Shown here in pieces: positions 26,198 through 36,861 of a DNA stretch of 64,000 nt (position 1 is the stretch's first letter; each line of letters begins with the position of its first letter). A program made the position numbers and the translations under genes. This stretch comes from Bartonella krasnovii (GTDB lineage Bacteria > Pseudomonadota > Alphaproteobacteria > Rhizobiales > Rhizobiaceae): contig NZ_CP031844.2 in NCBI RefSeq assembly GCF_003606345.3, positions 682,001-746,000 on the forward strand, written 5' to 3'. The notes beneath the pieces were generated by a model. The model was not told the DNA's origin. It made no database searches and was given only the letters and a program-made list of their open reading frames with translations.

Positions 26198-27034
26198 ATG
26201 ATTAGAGCATTATTTGTAATAGTTTTATATATTGTTTTTTTCTGTACGGCGAGAGCTGAGGAGCCTATTTTTATTGTGCCTCATCGAGCAATTTATGATT
26301 TTCAGCTCGATAATGTTTCTCATGAAATGACAATTTCTGGGATGTCGGGGCGAATGGTTTACGAGCTTACTGGCTCTCCATGCCAAGGCTATAGCACACG
26401 TTTTCGTTTTATTAGCCGTCTTCATGTTGAAGATATGCCGGTCCGTTTAACGGATCAACAGACGACGAGTTATGAAGCAGGAGATAGCCGTATGTTTCGT
26501 TTTAATGTGACCGATCAAGAAGGGGAAGAGATTACGCATCGTGCTGAAGGAGTCGCGGAGCGAACGGGAGATGGTATTACAGTTACCTTAAAAAAGCCAA
26601 AGGAAAAAGAGTATAAGCTTGCAATGGCTGAATTTCCAATAATGCAATTAAAGAATATTATTCGCCATGCAAAAGCGGGGGATCATTTTTATAATGTTAC
26701 TGTTTTTGATGGGACAAATAAAGCGGATAAAGTTATAAAAGAAAGTATCGTCATCGGGGAAAAGAAAGCGCTTTTATCTGATAATGAGACGGAAAAAATG
26801 AAAAAATTGGATGAAGAAGAATATTGGCCTGTTACAATCTCTTATTTTGATGATGGTGAAAATAAAGATGGTTTGCCGGTTTATCAGAGCAGGTTTCTTT
26901 TACATGAGAATGGCATCATGCGTGATATTCATATAGATTACGGAACTTTTTCAGTGCGTGCAAAATTGAACAGTCTTGAATTCCTTGAACTTGGAAAAGA
27001 TCTTGATCAATGTGAAAATGCAAATATTAAATGA
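26198..27034 (+). CDS. eipB: EipB-family periplasmic envelope protein (DUF1849)
   Basis: 278 residues from the ATG at 26198 (GGAAGTTGGGA upstream); a TTG at 26147 would only lengthen the signal region. The signal peptide (MIRALFVIVLYIVFFCTARA) is followed by RAIYDFQLDNV and the beta-rich body of the EipB family. C62 and C272 are placed as the pair that forms the disulfide in Brucella EipB. The protein is known in Brucella for envelope integrity. It is upstream of the rpsB group but separated by 167 bases. Confidence 0.85.
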   Translation: MIRALFVIVLYIVFFCTARAEEPIFIVPHRAIYDFQLDNVSHEMTISGMSGRMVYELTGSPCQGYSTRFRFISRLHVEDMPVRLTDQQTTSYEAGDSRMFRFNVTDQEGEEITHRAEGVAERTGDGITVTLKKPKEKEYKLAMAEFPIMQLKNIIRHAKAGDHFYNVTVFDGTNKADKVIKESIVIGEKKALLSDNETEKMKKLDEEEYWPVTISYFDDGENKDGLPVYQSRFLLHENGIMRDIHIDYGTFSVRAKLNSLEFLELGKDLDQCENANIK

Positions 27035-27048
27035 TTGAAGAAAATAAC

Positions 27049-27076
27049 TTGAAAAAGAATCAAATATTAGTATGTT
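27049..27076 (+). promoter_or_regulatory. Candidate rpsB promoter
   Basis: TTGAAA and TATGTT are spaced 16 bases apart and would start a leader of about 120 bases before rpsB. The leader holds G-rich and C-rich parts (27095-27170) that could fold, as is usual for autoregulated S2 mRNAs. Pattern match only. Confidence 0.35.
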
Positions 27077-27201
27077 TGCGCTATTCCACACGCGGAGTTT
27101 GGGTGTTTGTAGATAATCTGTGAGGAAAGTCTAGCAGACATCCGCCGGTAGTAGGTTTTCCTGCTTTTTCCGCGGAGGTTGAACCGGAAAGGATAAGATT
27201 T

Positions 27202-27981
27202 ATGGCACTACCCGATTTTACAATGCACCAGCTTTTGGAAGCAGGTGTACATTTTGGTCACCAGACTCATCGCTGGAATCCCAAGATGACCCCCTATATT
27301 TATGGTCAGCGTAATAATATTCATATTATTGATCTTGCTCAGACCGTTCCACTTTTACATCAAGCGCTTAAACTTGTTTCAGACACTGTTGCGCGTGGTG
27401 GTCGTATTCTCTTTGTTGGTACGAAACGGCAGGCATCTGAAATTATCGCTGATGCAGCAAATCGTTCTGCCCAATATTATGTTAATGCGCGTTGGCTTGG
27501 CGGTATGCTGACGAATTGGAAAACGATTTCCAATTCGATACATCGTTTGCGAAAGCTTGATAAGATTCTTGCTGCTGAAGCACAAGGTTTTACTAAAAAG
27601 GAACGTTTAAATCTTGAGCGTGATCGTGAAAAGCTTAATCGTGCGCTTGGTGGTATTAAAGATATGGGTTCTGTCCCAGATCTTATCTTTGTTATCGATA
27701 CAAATAAAGAAAATATTGCACTCCAAGAAGCGAAACGTTTAAACATTCCAGTGATTGCCATTATTGATACCAATTGTGATCCTGATGATGTAACACATCC
27801 AATACCAGGGAATGACGATGCTTCACGTGCGATTTCTCTTTATTGCGATCTTTTTGCGCGTGCTGCTCTTGATGGTATTGCACGCCAGCAAGGTGCAATG
27901 GGTATCGACTTAGGAGCTCAAGTTGATGCACCAGTGGAGCCTATTTTGGAAGAAAATGCGGTTTCAGCAGTTTCTGAGTAA
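27202..27981 (+). CDS. rpsB: 30S ribosomal protein S2
   Basis: 259 residues with the S2 signatures [19 protein letters not shown] and [19 protein letters not shown]. The ATG follows GGAAAGGATAAG. It heads the classical rpsB-tsf-pyrH-frr order. Confidence 0.98.
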   Translation: MALPDFTMHQLLEAGVHFGHQTHRWNPKMTPYIYGQRNNIHIIDLAQTVPLLHQALKLVSDTVARGGRILFVGTKRQASEIIADAANRSAQYYVNARWLGGMLTNWKTISNSIHRLRKLDKILAAEAQGFTKKERLNLERDREKLNRALGGIKDMGSVPDLIFVIDTNKENIALQEAKRLNIPVIAIIDTNCDPDDVTHPIPGNDDASRAISLYCDLFARAALDGIARQQGAMGIDLGAQVDAPVEPILEENAVSAVSE

Positions 27982-27984
27982 TAT

Positions 27985-28010
27985 AAAGTGCCTAATTAAG
28001 GTACTTTTAT
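27985..28010 (+). terminator. Attenuator-like hairpin between rpsB and tsf
   Basis: AAAGTGCC and GGTACTTT pair with one G-U, loop TAATTAA, then TTATTAT. It could lower tsf transcription relative to rpsB, as in other bacteria with an rpsB-tsf attenuator, but the T run is interrupted. Confidence 0.4.
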
Positions 28011-28083
28011 TATCTAAAGAAAAAGTTATAGGCGTGCAGAGGGAATTTGCACGTTTTCACTGTTACAGAATGAAGAGGCAAAT

Positions 28084-29007
28084 ATGAGCGTTACTGCTGC
28101 ACAAGTAAAAGAACTTCGAGAATTATCTGGCGCTGGAATGATGGACTGTAAAGCAGCGTTGGCAGAAACCGATGGTGATATGGAAGCTGCTGTTGATTGG
28201 CTTCGTAAAAAAGGGATAGCAAAAGCAGATAAAAAGGCTGGTCGTACAGCTGCTGAGGGATTAATTGGAGTCGTATCAAAAGATTCACATGCAGTTTTGG
28301 TTGAGATTAATTCTGAAACAGATTTTGTTGCACGCAATGATGGATTCCAAGACATTGTGCGTAAAGTAGCTACTGCGGCTTTGGGTACGCCAGGTGATGT
28401 TGAATCTGTTTCTGTTTCTCTTTATCCAGGCTCTGAGAAGACTGTAGAGCTTGCAATTAAAGATGCAATTGGTACAATTGGCGAAAATATGACGTTTCGT
28501 CGTTCTGTTAAATTGTCTGTTGAGAATGGTGTTGTTGCGACTTATATACATAATAGTGTGGCTGATGGGCTTGGAAAACTTGGTGTTTTGGTTGCAATTG
28601 AAACAACGGGAAATAAAGAAGCAGCTCTTGCTTTTGGTCGGCAGGTTGCAATGCATATTGCGGCAACCAATCCATTAGCACTTACAGCACAAGATGTTGA
28701 TGCTAGTGCCATTGAGCGTGAAAAAGCAATTTTTTCAGATCAAGCACGCCAGTCTGGAAAACCTGAAAATATCATTGAAAAAATGGTAGAGGGACGTATG
28801 CGTAAGTTTTTCGAAGAGGTTGTCTTACTTTCTCAAGCTTTTGTTATGAATCCTGATATGACTGTTGAGGCTGCTTTAAAGGATGCTGAGAAATCAATTG
28901 GTGCTCCAGCAAAAATCACAGGCTTTGTTCGTTTTGCACTTGGTGAAGGTGTTGAAAAAGAGGAATCTGATTTTGCTGCAGAGGTTGCGGCAGCAGCAAA
29001 AGGCTAG
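28084..29007 (+). CDS. tsf: Elongation factor Ts
   Basis: 307 residues. The N-terminal UBA-like part has [16 protein letters not shown] and the core TDFVARN, both family signatures; [11 protein letters not shown] follows in the second core subdomain. It exchanges GDP on EF-Tu. Length normal. Confidence 0.98.
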   Translation: MSVTAAQVKELRELSGAGMMDCKAALAETDGDMEAAVDWLRKKGIAKADKKAGRTAAEGLIGVVSKDSHAVLVEINSETDFVARNDGFQDIVRKVATAALGTPGDVESVSVSLYPGSEKTVELAIKDAIGTIGENMTFRRSVKLSVENGVVATYIHNSVADGLGKLGVLVAIETTGNKEAALAFGRQVAMHIAATNPLALTAQDVDASAIEREKAIFSDQARQSGKPENIIEKMVEGRMRKFFEEVVLLSQAFVMNPDMTVEAALKDAEKSIGAPAKITGFVRFALGEGVEKEESDFAAEVAAAAKG

Positions 29008-29162
29008 TTATTGCAAACTTTTGATAAGAGATTTAAAATCATCATTGTTTTTAGAATCTCTGCTAAAAACGATGTAGTTGTTGTGAGGGCGTCACGTGAA
29101 AAAAGGTGGTGCCCTTCGTAGTGTCAAAAGCAAAAAGTAAATGTGCTTTTGGGAGATTATGA

Positions 29163-29882
29163 ATGGCATTAGCACTTCCGTATAAACGTATTCTTTTAAA
29201 GGCTTCTGGTGAAGCTCTTATGGGGGGACAGAGTTTTGGCATTGATGTTTCTGTTGTCGACCGTATTGCTACTGATATTGCAGAAGTGCGCGCAATGGGG
29301 ATAGAAGTTGCGGTTGTTATCGGTGGGGGAAATATTTTTCGTGGTGTTGCTGTTGCTTCGCGTGGTGGGGATCGCGTGACAGGTGATCATATGGGAATGC
29401 TTGCAACGGCTATTAATTCTTTAGCATTGCGAACATCATTGACAAAATTAGGGGTTGAAACTGTTGTACTCTCTGCGATTGCGATGCCACAAATTTGTGA
29501 AAGTTTTTCACAACGTAAAGCGATAGCTTATATGAATCAGGGAAAAGTTGTTATTTTCGCGGGCGGTACGGGAAATCCATTTTTTACCACTGATTCTGCT
29601 GCGACGTTACGTGCAGCAGAAATTGGTGCGGATGTTCTTCTTAAAGGAACACAAGTTGATGGTATTTATTCAGCCGATCCCAAGATAGACCCTACAGCTA
29701 AGCGTTTTGACCAATTAACACATGTTGAAATTTTGCAATGGGGATTATCGGTTATGGATTCAACGGCGGTCACTTTAGCCCGTGAAAATAATGTACCGAT
29801 TATTGTGTATTCCATTCATGAAAAAGGCGGTTTAGCTAAGGTCTTGAATGGAACAGGGCGCTTTACAATGGTATCGGAATAA
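29163..29882 (+). CDS. pyrH: UMP kinase
   Basis: 239 residues of the amino-acid kinase fold, with [34 protein letters not shown] and [13 protein letters not shown]. It phosphorylates UMP to UDP. Start at the ATG 29163, 155 bases after tsf. Confidence 0.97.
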   Translation: MALALPYKRILLKASGEALMGGQSFGIDVSVVDRIATDIAEVRAMGIEVAVVIGGGNIFRGVAVASRGGDRVTGDHMGMLATAINSLALRTSLTKLGVETVVLSAIAMPQICESFSQRKAIAYMNQGKVVIFAGGTGNPFFTTDSAATLRAAEIGADVLLKGTQVDGIYSADPKIDPTAKRFDQLTHVEILQWGLSVMDSTAVTLARENNVPIIVYSIHEKGGLAKVLNGTGRFTMVSE

Positions 29883-29919
29883 GGCTAAGCTTCAAAGGAC
29901 AATTGAAGGAGACAGAAAT

Positions 29920-30480
29920 ATGAATGTTGCATCAATTATGGATGATCTGAAGCGTCGCATGGATGGCGCTATTACGGCTTTTAAACATGAATTAGGTGGC
30001 TTGCGGACGGGACGGGCATCGGCGAGTTTATTGGAACCTTTGACCGTTGAATCTTATGGTTCTATTGTACACATTAATCAGGTTGCTAATATTTCTGTTC
30101 CCGAGCCTCGGATGCTTTCTGTTTCTGTATGGGATAAAACGATGGTAGGCGCTGTCGAGCGCGCTATTCGCGATTCTGGTCTTGGTTTAAATCCCATAAC
30201 TGATGGTACGAATTTACGTATTCCTTTACCTGAATTGAATGAAGAACGCCGTAAAGAACTTGTAAAAATTGCGCATCACTACGCGGAGCAAGCGCGTGTT
30301 GCGACACGTCATGTTCGTCGTGATGGTATGGACAATTTGAAAAAGTTAGAAAAAGATGGTGAAATTGGACAAGATGAAGCCCATAGTTTATCCGAAAAAG
30401 TTCAAAAACTCACAGATGAAACCATTGCTGATATTGATAAAATTTTAGTCGTGAAAGAATCTGAGATTATGCACGTTTAA
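29920..30480 (+). CDS. frr: Ribosome recycling factor
   Basis: 186 residues from the ATG at 29920, which follows GAAGGAGA; the frame extends upstream to 29848 inside pyrH without support. [20 protein letters not shown] and the pair [14 protein letters not shown] are typical. It splits post-termination ribosomes with EF-G. Thirty-seven bases separate it from pyrH. Confidence 0.97.
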   Translation: MNVASIMDDLKRRMDGAITAFKHELGGLRTGRASASLLEPLTVESYGSIVHINQVANISVPEPRMLSVSVWDKTMVGAVERAIRDSGLGLNPITDGTNLRIPLPELNEERRKELVKIAHHYAEQARVATRHVRRDGMDNLKKLEKDGEIGQDEAHSLSEKVQKLTDETIADIDKILVVKESEIMHV

Positions 30481-30540
30481 GACTTTTTTGCTAGGAAAAT
30501 ATTTTATTCTCAGTGTGTAAATTATTTTTATGAATAAGAG

Positions 30541-31062
30541 CAGGGAGTCGTATGCCTTGTGATAGCAAGGTATGATGCAAGAAAGCTATTTGATTACCTT
30601 AATAGGGAAAAGATTAATTTTAAAGGAGTTATGCTTTTATTCCTTAATCTGTGAGGGGTGTCTCCCTTTTACTGTAGGTATTATTAAACCAGGTGATGAG
30701 AAACATTATGAGGGGTGACTCAAATATTATAAGATGGTTTTGAGGTATATAGCACAAAAAAATAATGCCTTACTCTTACCATCCATTATACAACATGCGC
30801 GCAAGATAATGGAACAAGTGGATGTTATGGAGCGTAATTCGTTTTTTAATGATGAAGAGCTAATAGAGGAGCTCTTTTATACGAAAAAAACTCTAAGTTA
30901 ATTTATGCAGGGCGTAAATAATCACTTTCTCATTTTATGTTTAAGAAATCTTTGAAAATTTATTTTAAGATTAAGCGAGATAAGGAAGATTTTTGATCTG
31001 TTTTCATTGATTATTCGTTGGATAAGCACTATCTTGGCAGACTAAATCGTTTATGATAAATT
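30541..31062 (+). pseudogene. Decayed undecaprenyl diphosphate synthase gene
   Basis: No frame is open between frr and cdsA, where Rhizobiales carry uppS. Across frames I read LTLTI, then IIQHARKIMEQVDVMERNS followed by NDEELIEELFYT, and near the end IDYSLDKHYLGRLNRL. These match in order the UppS stretches for NTGLTLVIAFNYGxRDEI..AxRKI, the linker before MPDPDL, and the C-terminal EYSLRDRRFGG. The catalytic N-terminal MDGNGRW part is not recognisable. The best-supported segment is 30750-31060. A functional copy must exist elsewhere because the lipid carrier is needed for peptidoglycan. Confidence 0.65.
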
Positions 31063-31155
31063 ATAAGAGAGATTTGCACAAGTATGGAATAAAAATACGG
31101 GATAGGGAAGTTTTTTTGCATCAATTTTAGAGGTTGTATTTTCTATTTTTATTGT

Positions 31156-31983
31156 TTGGATGTTGTCTTGTCTAATTTGGTTTATCGTGTTCTAACGGCT
31201 TTTGTGTTTGGCGTTATTGCTTTGTATCTAACATGGTTGGGGGGGACTGCTTTTTTTCTGTTAGCATGGTGTGTTGGCGGTTTTATTCTTTATGAGTGGA
31301 TGAATATTACTCAAGAGAAGTGGTGTATTTTACAAAAGATATTAGCAGGTATTTTTTATTTTCTCATTGGCTTTTTTTTAGTGTTGAATATCTCTGCTTC
31401 ATTGATCTTTTGTGTTTTAATCGTGTTGGCTGCAGTATTGGCTATTATATCTATAAAAAACAGTGGTTGGGTTTTTTGTGGTTTTTTATATGCATCTTTT
31501 CCTGTTGTGGCTTTATGCTTTTTACGGGATCATGAGATGTTGGGGTTCCAAGTCGTTATTTTCTTATTTACGATAGTATGGGGAACCGATATTGGTGGGT
31601 ATTTTATCGGACGTGCATTAGGGGGGCCTAAATTAGCACCACAATTTTCTCCTAATAAAACATGGTCAGGAGCACTTGGTGGTACATTTGTCGGCGTTTT
31701 TGGTGGTATATGGGTTGCTTTTGGATTTTTTGATATAAATTTAGCAAGTTTTTTTGTGCCACTCCTTACACTTGTTTTATCAATTGTTTCACAATTAAGT
31801 GATTTAGGCCAATCATGGCTTAAAAGACGATTTTCTGTTAAAGACTCCGGTTTTTTATTGCCTGGACATGGTGGTTTTATGGATCGTATGGATGGATTGG
31901 TAGGAGCAACTTGTCTTCTTTATTTAATTGGTTCATTGATATCTGATATGAATGCACCTTTTAATCTTTTTAGTATGATTTAA
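31156..31983 (+). CDS. cdsA: Phosphatidate cytidylyltransferase
   Basis: 275 residues from a TTG at 31156. Seven or more membrane segments; the family signature is complete near the C-terminus (SQLSDLGQSWLKRRF then KDSGFLLPGHGGFMDRMD). It makes CDP-diacylglycerol for phospholipid synthesis in the inner membrane. A run of seven G at 31239-31245 lies in the gene in frame. The start lacks a strong ribosome site, perhaps because the upstream uppS it was once coupled to is gone. Confidence 0.95.
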   Translation: MDVVLSNLVYRVLTAFVFGVIALYLTWLGGTAFFLLAWCVGGFILYEWMNITQEKWCILQKILAGIFYFLIGFFLVLNISASLIFCVLIVLAAVLAIISIKNSGWVFCGFLYASFPVVALCFLRDHEMLGFQVVIFLFTIVWGTDIGGYFIGRALGGPKLAPQFSPNKTWSGALGGTFVGVFGGIWVAFGFFDINLASFFVPLLTLVLSIVSQLSDLGQSWLKRRFSVKDSGFLLPGHGGFMDRMDGLVGATCLLYLIGSLISDMNAPFNLFSMI

Positions 31984-31998
31984 TGGGGAGAAAGTATT

Positions 31999-33147
31999 TT
32001 GGAACTTTTAAATCATATGGTCACTATGGGTGATCTTCTTTTAAGAAGTTTAGGTATTCTTTTCATCATTATGCTCATCATTTTTGTGCATGAACTTGGG
32101 CATTATCTCATTGGTCGGTGGTGTGGTATTAAGGCATTAGTTTTTTCTCTTGGATTTGGACCACAAATAGCCAGTTATATAGATAAGCATGGTACGAAAT
32201 GGCGTTTTGCACTTATCCCTCTAGGGGGGTATGTAAAGTTTGTTGGGGAGGAGGATAAAAACGAGACACTCTCATCACCATCATCTTCGATTGCTGAGGG
32301 TTCGTTTGCCAGTGCGCATGCTTGGAAAAAAGCAGCAACTGTTTTTGCTGGTCCCTTTTTCAATGCTCTTTTTACCATTGTTATTCTAACGTTTCTTTTC
32401 TTTATTTATGGCCGTGTTGCCATTGAACCCGTTGTTGGTTCTTTGGTAAAAGAGAGCCCTGCTATTCAGTCTGGTTTGGAATTAGGGGACCGTTTTGTTG
32501 AAATGGATGGTCGACGGGTTGAAAGTTTTGAAGATTTGATGAATTATGTGGCTTTTCATGGAAGAGAACCGATAGAGTTTAAAATAGAACGCATGGGGCG
32601 CGTGTTTACAACGGTTATTACCCCAAAAGTTATTGAGCAAGATGATGGGTTTGGGAATCGAACACAAAGTACTATGATCGGTGTAGGTGTTCCTGTTGAT
32701 TTAAATCATCCTGCACGTTTAGATCCAACTTATATAAAACATATTCGCTATAGTTTTGTAACAGCTATAGGAGAAGCTTTCAACCGTACTGTGTTTATTA
32801 CTACTCAAACTGTTCTTTTTATGAGTCGTTTAATCGGAGGCAAAGAAGATCGTTGTCGGCTCAGTGGGCCTTCTAAAACCGTAAAAATTGCTTGGAAAGT
32901 GAGTGAGACAGGTTTTATCTCTTTATTGAATTTGTCCGCCTTTCTTTCAATAAGCGTTGGGCTTATTAACCTTTTCCCGATTCTACCGCTTGATGGTGGG
33001 CATCTTTTATTTCATGTCGTTGAGGTCATTACTGGGAGAAAAATATCCACTAAAATTCAAGGATTTTTTTTTCGTTTAGGTTTTTCCCTTCTTCTCCTAT
33101 TTATGATTTTTGTCTTCTTTAATGATTATTTTTGTTGGTTTAGCTAA
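31999..33147 (+). CDS. rseP: Site-2 protease RseP
   Basis: 382 residues from a TTG preceded by GGGGAG. HELGH at about residue 31 in the first membrane helix and NLFPILPLDGGHLLFH near 325 supply the zinc ligands. One PDZ domain lies between (about 125-200, PVVGSLVKESPAIQSGL), whereas the E. coli enzyme has two. It cleaves anti-sigma factors and leftover signal peptides in the membrane. Starts 15 bases after cdsA; no dxr lies between them. Confidence 0.95.
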   Translation: MELLNHMVTMGDLLLRSLGILFIIMLIIFVHELGHYLIGRWCGIKALVFSLGFGPQIASYIDKHGTKWRFALIPLGGYVKFVGEEDKNETLSSPSSSIAEGSFASAHAWKKAATVFAGPFFNALFTIVILTFLFFIYGRVAIEPVVGSLVKESPAIQSGLELGDRFVEMDGRRVESFEDLMNYVAFHGREPIEFKIERMGRVFTTVITPKVIEQDDGFGNRTQSTMIGVGVPVDLNHPARLDPTYIKHIRYSFVTAIGEAFNRTVFITTQTVLFMSRLIGGKEDRCRLSGPSKTVKIAWKVSETGFISLLNLSAFLSISVGLINLFPILPLDGGHLLFHVVEVITGRKISTKIQGFFFRLGFSLLLLFMIFVFFNDYFCWFS

Positions 33148-33351
33148 TTAAATTATGGAAAACGCTTTGTAAATTGGGTAATAATAGCAAAAATAAATTG
33201 AAGGTTGTTTACCATGTCTGCAAAATATTGTGGCGTTGTACATTATAATGAGTAATTAAGGGATAAAAAGTCTCGCTGTAAAAAGATTGTTATGGCAGTT
33301 AGCTTTTTAAGGCATCGTGTCCAAGGAACAAGAGTAAGGTGAAAAAAGCCA
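33148..33351. other. Spacer before bamA
   Basis: 204 bases without a gene, probably holding a bamA promoter. I see no clear terminator or stress-sigma site. Confidence 0.4.
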
Positions 33352-35748
33352 ATGACTACAAATTCAAAGTTTTTAAATGCAGCATCTGTGTTAGTGTTAA
33401 AGATGGGGATGCTTGCCCCAGCAACGGTTTTTATGTCAATTGCTGCGGTTGGAGAAATACAAGCATCTGTAGTCCGTTCTATTGAGGTTCGTGGGAATAA
33501 GTTTGTAAGTTCTCAGGCGATTCGGGACAATATGGGTATTAAGGCTGGACAAGGAATTTCCAGTGGTGATGTTGATCATGCTGTGAAGAATCTTTTCGAA
33601 TTAGGTTTATTTTATGATGTTAAAATAAATCAAGTAGGAGATAAATTGGTTGTATTCGTAAAAGAATATGAGGTTGTCAATAAAATATTATTTCAGGGAA
33701 ATAAATCTTTTAAAGACCCAGATCTTAAACGGTTTATTTCTTTAAAGCCAAATGAACCTTTTAATTCTGCTAAGCTGTCTGCTGATATCAATACGATTCG
33801 TGAAGCTTATAAAACATTAGGTCGTAATAATATCACTGTTAACGTTCAAACGATTAACCTTGGAAAAGGGCGTGTTAATGTGGTGTTTAATGTTGTTGAA
33901 GGACAAAAAACAAAGATTAGAGATATCACTTTTAAGGGAAATACTGTCTTTGCAAGCCGCCGGCTGCGTGATGTGATTTCAACAAGATCTTCAGGAATTT
34001 TTTCGAAGTTGTTGGGAGGCGATGTTTACAGTGAAGAGCGCCTCGCTGCTGATGAAGAAGCTTTACGGCGCTTTTATTATAATCGTGGTTATGCAGATTT
34101 TCGTGTTGTCTCTTCTAAGGCGACTTTTGATGCTGCAAGCAATGCGTATAAAATTTCTTTCGTTCTTGATGAAGGGCCGCGCTATAAAATTAGTGATATT
34201 CAGGTTGAAAGTGATGTTGATGGAATTGACATTCAATCTGTGAAAAGCAAACTTAAAACTCAGCCAGGTAATATTTATAGTGCAGAAGATATTGAACAGT
34301 CTGTTGCTATTATTAATAATAAGGTTGCTGATTCAGGGTATGCTTTTGCTAAAGTTGAACCACGGGGAAACCGTAATTTAGCAAATCATACGATTTCAAT
34401 TTTATATAATATTGAACAAGGTACACGTGCATATATTCAACGTATTGATATACGTGGTAATGAGAAAACACGTGATTACGTCATTCGTCGTGAGATCGAT
34501 TTAAATGAAGGGGATGCTTACAACCAAACTTTATTACAGAGGGCAAAACGTCGTCTAGAAAGTTTAGGTTTTTTCAAGGCCGTTAATATTTCAATGGTTC
34601 CCACTGAACAATCTGACCAGGTTGTTTTGGTGATAGATGTCGTCGAAGCTTCAACAGGAGATCTCTCTCTTTCTGGAGGCTATACAACGGGGGGAACAAG
34701 CCCTGGTATGTCACTTGAAGTCTCTGTTACTGAACGTAATCTTGGAGGACGTGGTCAGTATGTTCGTTTAGGGTTAGGAGCGGGGCAAGAAAAATCTCGT
34801 AATTATAATTTATCATTTGTTGATCCTTATTTCTTAGGGTACCGCTTATCGGCTGGCATTGATGTTTTTCGCAGCACTTATCGTGCTGATAAATCCTATG
34901 ATGTACGGCAAACAGGGGGATCACTACGGTTTTCTTTGCCTGTTAATGATCAATTATCTGCGAATGTTGCTTATTCTTATGTGCAAGAAGAATATGATTT
35001 TGGCGGAGAGTATGATTTCAACAAAGAGAGTGATATAATAGAGTTATATGGAAAATATTCTGGTGCGATTGTTCAAGCAGCTAAGCAAAGTCCTTGGAAA
35101 CGTTCATCGATTAGTTATGGTTTAACCTATAATACGATTGATGATATGAGGAACCCTCATGATGGATGGTATGTGCATCTTCTTCAGGAGTATGCAGGAC
35201 TTGGCGGGAGTGCAAAGTTCTTGAAGACCACGGGTAAGGCGATGATGTACAAGACTCTTTCTGATCAGAGGGATATTGTTGGCTTGCTTTCCTTTGGCGG
35301 TGGTTATATCCACGAAATAGGCAAAGAGGGTGTTCGTATTTTCGATATGTTTAAAGCAAATACTGATATGATCCGAGGGTTCAAATACAATGGAATAGGT
35401 CCTCGTCAGGTTTCTAGTAAGGGTGAGATTTATTTCTTAGGGGGAACGACATATATGAATGCGACTGCTGAAGTACAGTTTCCTATTCCTGTTGTGCCTG
35501 AAGGATTTGGATTGCGCGGTGCTTTATTTGCGGATGTTGCTACGCTCTATGGCAATAATTATAAAGCTGTTTTCAAGGGGGAGCCGCCTGTTACCCATAC
35601 CAAAAGTGCTTGGCGCTCATCTGCAGGTGTGAGTTTGATGTGGGATTCTCCGTTTGGTCCTTTGCGTTTTGATTATGCTTGGCCAATAACAAAGCAGGAG
35701 GGTGATCGTTTGCAGCAATTGAATTTTGGTATTTCTACGAAGTTCTGA
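33352..35748 (+). CDS. bamA: Outer membrane assembly factor BamA
   Basis: 798 residues. An export signal occupies about the first 40 residues, five POTRA units follow (VRSIEVRGNKFVS, VNKILFQGNKSF, IRDITFKGNTVF, YKISDIQVESD, IQRIDIRGNEKT), then the barrel from about 440 to the C-terminal phenylalanine (FGISTKF). It folds outer-membrane proteins. The position between rseP and lpxD is the usual one in alphaproteobacteria. Confidence 0.97.
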   Translation: MTTNSKFLNAASVLVLKMGMLAPATVFMSIAAVGEIQASVVRSIEVRGNKFVSSQAIRDNMGIKAGQGISSGDVDHAVKNLFELGLFYDVKINQVGDKLVVFVKEYEVVNKILFQGNKSFKDPDLKRFISLKPNEPFNSAKLSADINTIREAYKTLGRNNITVNVQTINLGKGRVNVVFNVVEGQKTKIRDITFKGNTVFASRRLRDVISTRSSGIFSKLLGGDVYSEERLAADEEALRRFYYNRGYADFRVVSSKATFDAASNAYKISFVLDEGPRYKISDIQVESDVDGIDIQSVKSKLKTQPGNIYSAEDIEQSVAIINNKVADSGYAFAKVEPRGNRNLANHTISILYNIEQGTRAYIQRIDIRGNEKTRDYVIRREIDLNEGDAYNQTLLQRAKRRLESLGFFKAVNISMVPTEQSDQVVLVIDVVEASTGDLSLSGGYTTGGTSPGMSLEVSVTERNLGGRGQYVRLGLGAGQEKSRNYNLSFVDPYFLGYRLSAGIDVFRSTYRADKSYDVRQTGGSLRFSLPVNDQLSANVAYSYVQEEYDFGGEYDFNKESDIIELYGKYSGAIVQAAKQSPWKRSSISYGLTYNTIDDMRNPHDGWYVHLLQEYAGLGGSAKFLKTTGKAMMYKTLSDQRDIVGLLSFGGGYIHEIGKEGVRIFDMFKANTDMIRGFKYNGIGPRQVSSKGEIYFLGGTTYMNATAEVQFPIPVVPEGFGLRGALFADVATLYGNNYKAVFKGEPPVTHTKSAWRSSAGVSLMWDSPFGPLRFDYAWPITKQEGDRLQQLNFGISTKF

Positions 35749-35813
35749 TTTAAGTGGTTTTAAGAAGGAAAAACTTGAAGAGAATAACTTAAGCTGGGAG
35801 AGAAAGTTTTTTG

Positions 35814-36860
35814 ATGGCGGATACATTTTTTTTTACGCCGTCCCGGCAATTGACAGTTGCAAATGTTGCTGAGTTGACGGGTGCAAAGCTTCTTAATCCA
35901 GAGTTTTCTCATAAAGTTATTAATACTCTTTCTTCGCTTGAGAGTGCTGGGGAAGGCTCTCTTATTTTTGTGGAGCATCGGAAATTTTCTGATGCTCTAC
36001 GAGATAGTTCTGCTGTTGCTGTTTTTTGTACGAATGATATTGTTTTTAAAGTTCCTGACACAATGGCAATTTTGGTGACATCTACACCGCAGCGTGATTT
36101 TGCTCAGGTTGGTCGTATTTTGTTTCCTGATTCTGTCAAGCCAATGCCTTGGTTAGGACAAAAAGGGATTTCACCACATGCGCATATTCATCCAACGGCT
36201 AAGTTTGCCGATGATGTGTGTATTGAAGCGGGAGCTGTTATCGGCAGAAATGTTGAGGTCGGTGCAGGAACTCTCATTTCATCCACAGCTGTTATTGGTG
36301 AAAATTGCCGTATTGGATGTGATTGCTATATTGCTCCTAAAGTAACTGTTCAATGTTCCTTAATAGGGGATAGGGTTCAGCTTTATCCTGGGGTTTCTAT
36401 TGGGCAAGATGGTTTTGGTTATGTTGGGGGAAAATCTGGAATCGAGAAAATTCCACAACTTGGTCGCGTTATTATTGAGGATGGTGTGGAAATTGGTGCA
36501 AATACTACGGTTGATCGAGGAACATTTCAAGATACTGTTATTGGAGAAGGAAGCAAGATTGATAATCTTGTACAAATTGCCCACAATGTAAAAATTGGTC
36601 GTTATTGCCTTATTGCCGCTCAATGTGGAATTGCGGGGAGTACATCGATAGGGGATATGTCTCAGCTTGGCGGAGGGGTTGGAGTAGCGGATCATATCAC
36701 AATAGGTAAATGTGTTCAGATTGCTGCTCGTAGTGGCGTTATGAATGATATTCCGGATGGTGAAAAATGGGGAGGGAGCCCAGCACGACCATTTAAACAA
36801 TGGTTTCGTGAAGTAGCGACGTTGCGCAGTATGGGAAAAGTTAAAAAGGAGAAAAGCTGA
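35814..36860 (+). CDS. lpxD: UDP-3-O-acylglucosamine N-acyltransferase
   Basis: 348 residues from ATG 35814; a TTG immediately before (35811) is also possible. N-terminal uridine-binding part, then left-handed beta-helix hexapeptides (about 110-315), with the catalytic histidine in [13 protein letters not shown]. Third step of lipid A synthesis. The stop is one base before the fabZ start. Confidence 0.96.
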   Translation: MADTFFFTPSRQLTVANVAELTGAKLLNPEFSHKVINTLSSLESAGEGSLIFVEHRKFSDALRDSSAVAVFCTNDIVFKVPDTMAILVTSTPQRDFAQVGRILFPDSVKPMPWLGQKGISPHAHIHPTAKFADDVCIEAGAVIGRNVEVGAGTLISSTAVIGENCRIGCDCYIAPKVTVQCSLIGDRVQLYPGVSIGQDGFGYVGGKSGIEKIPQLGRVIIEDGVEIGANTTVDRGTFQDTVIGEGSKIDNLVQIAHNVKIGRYCLIAAQCGIAGSTSIGDMSQLGGGVGVADHITIGKCVQIAARSGVMNDIPDGEKWGGSPARPFKQWFREVATLRSMGKVKKEKS

Positions 36861-36861
36861 G

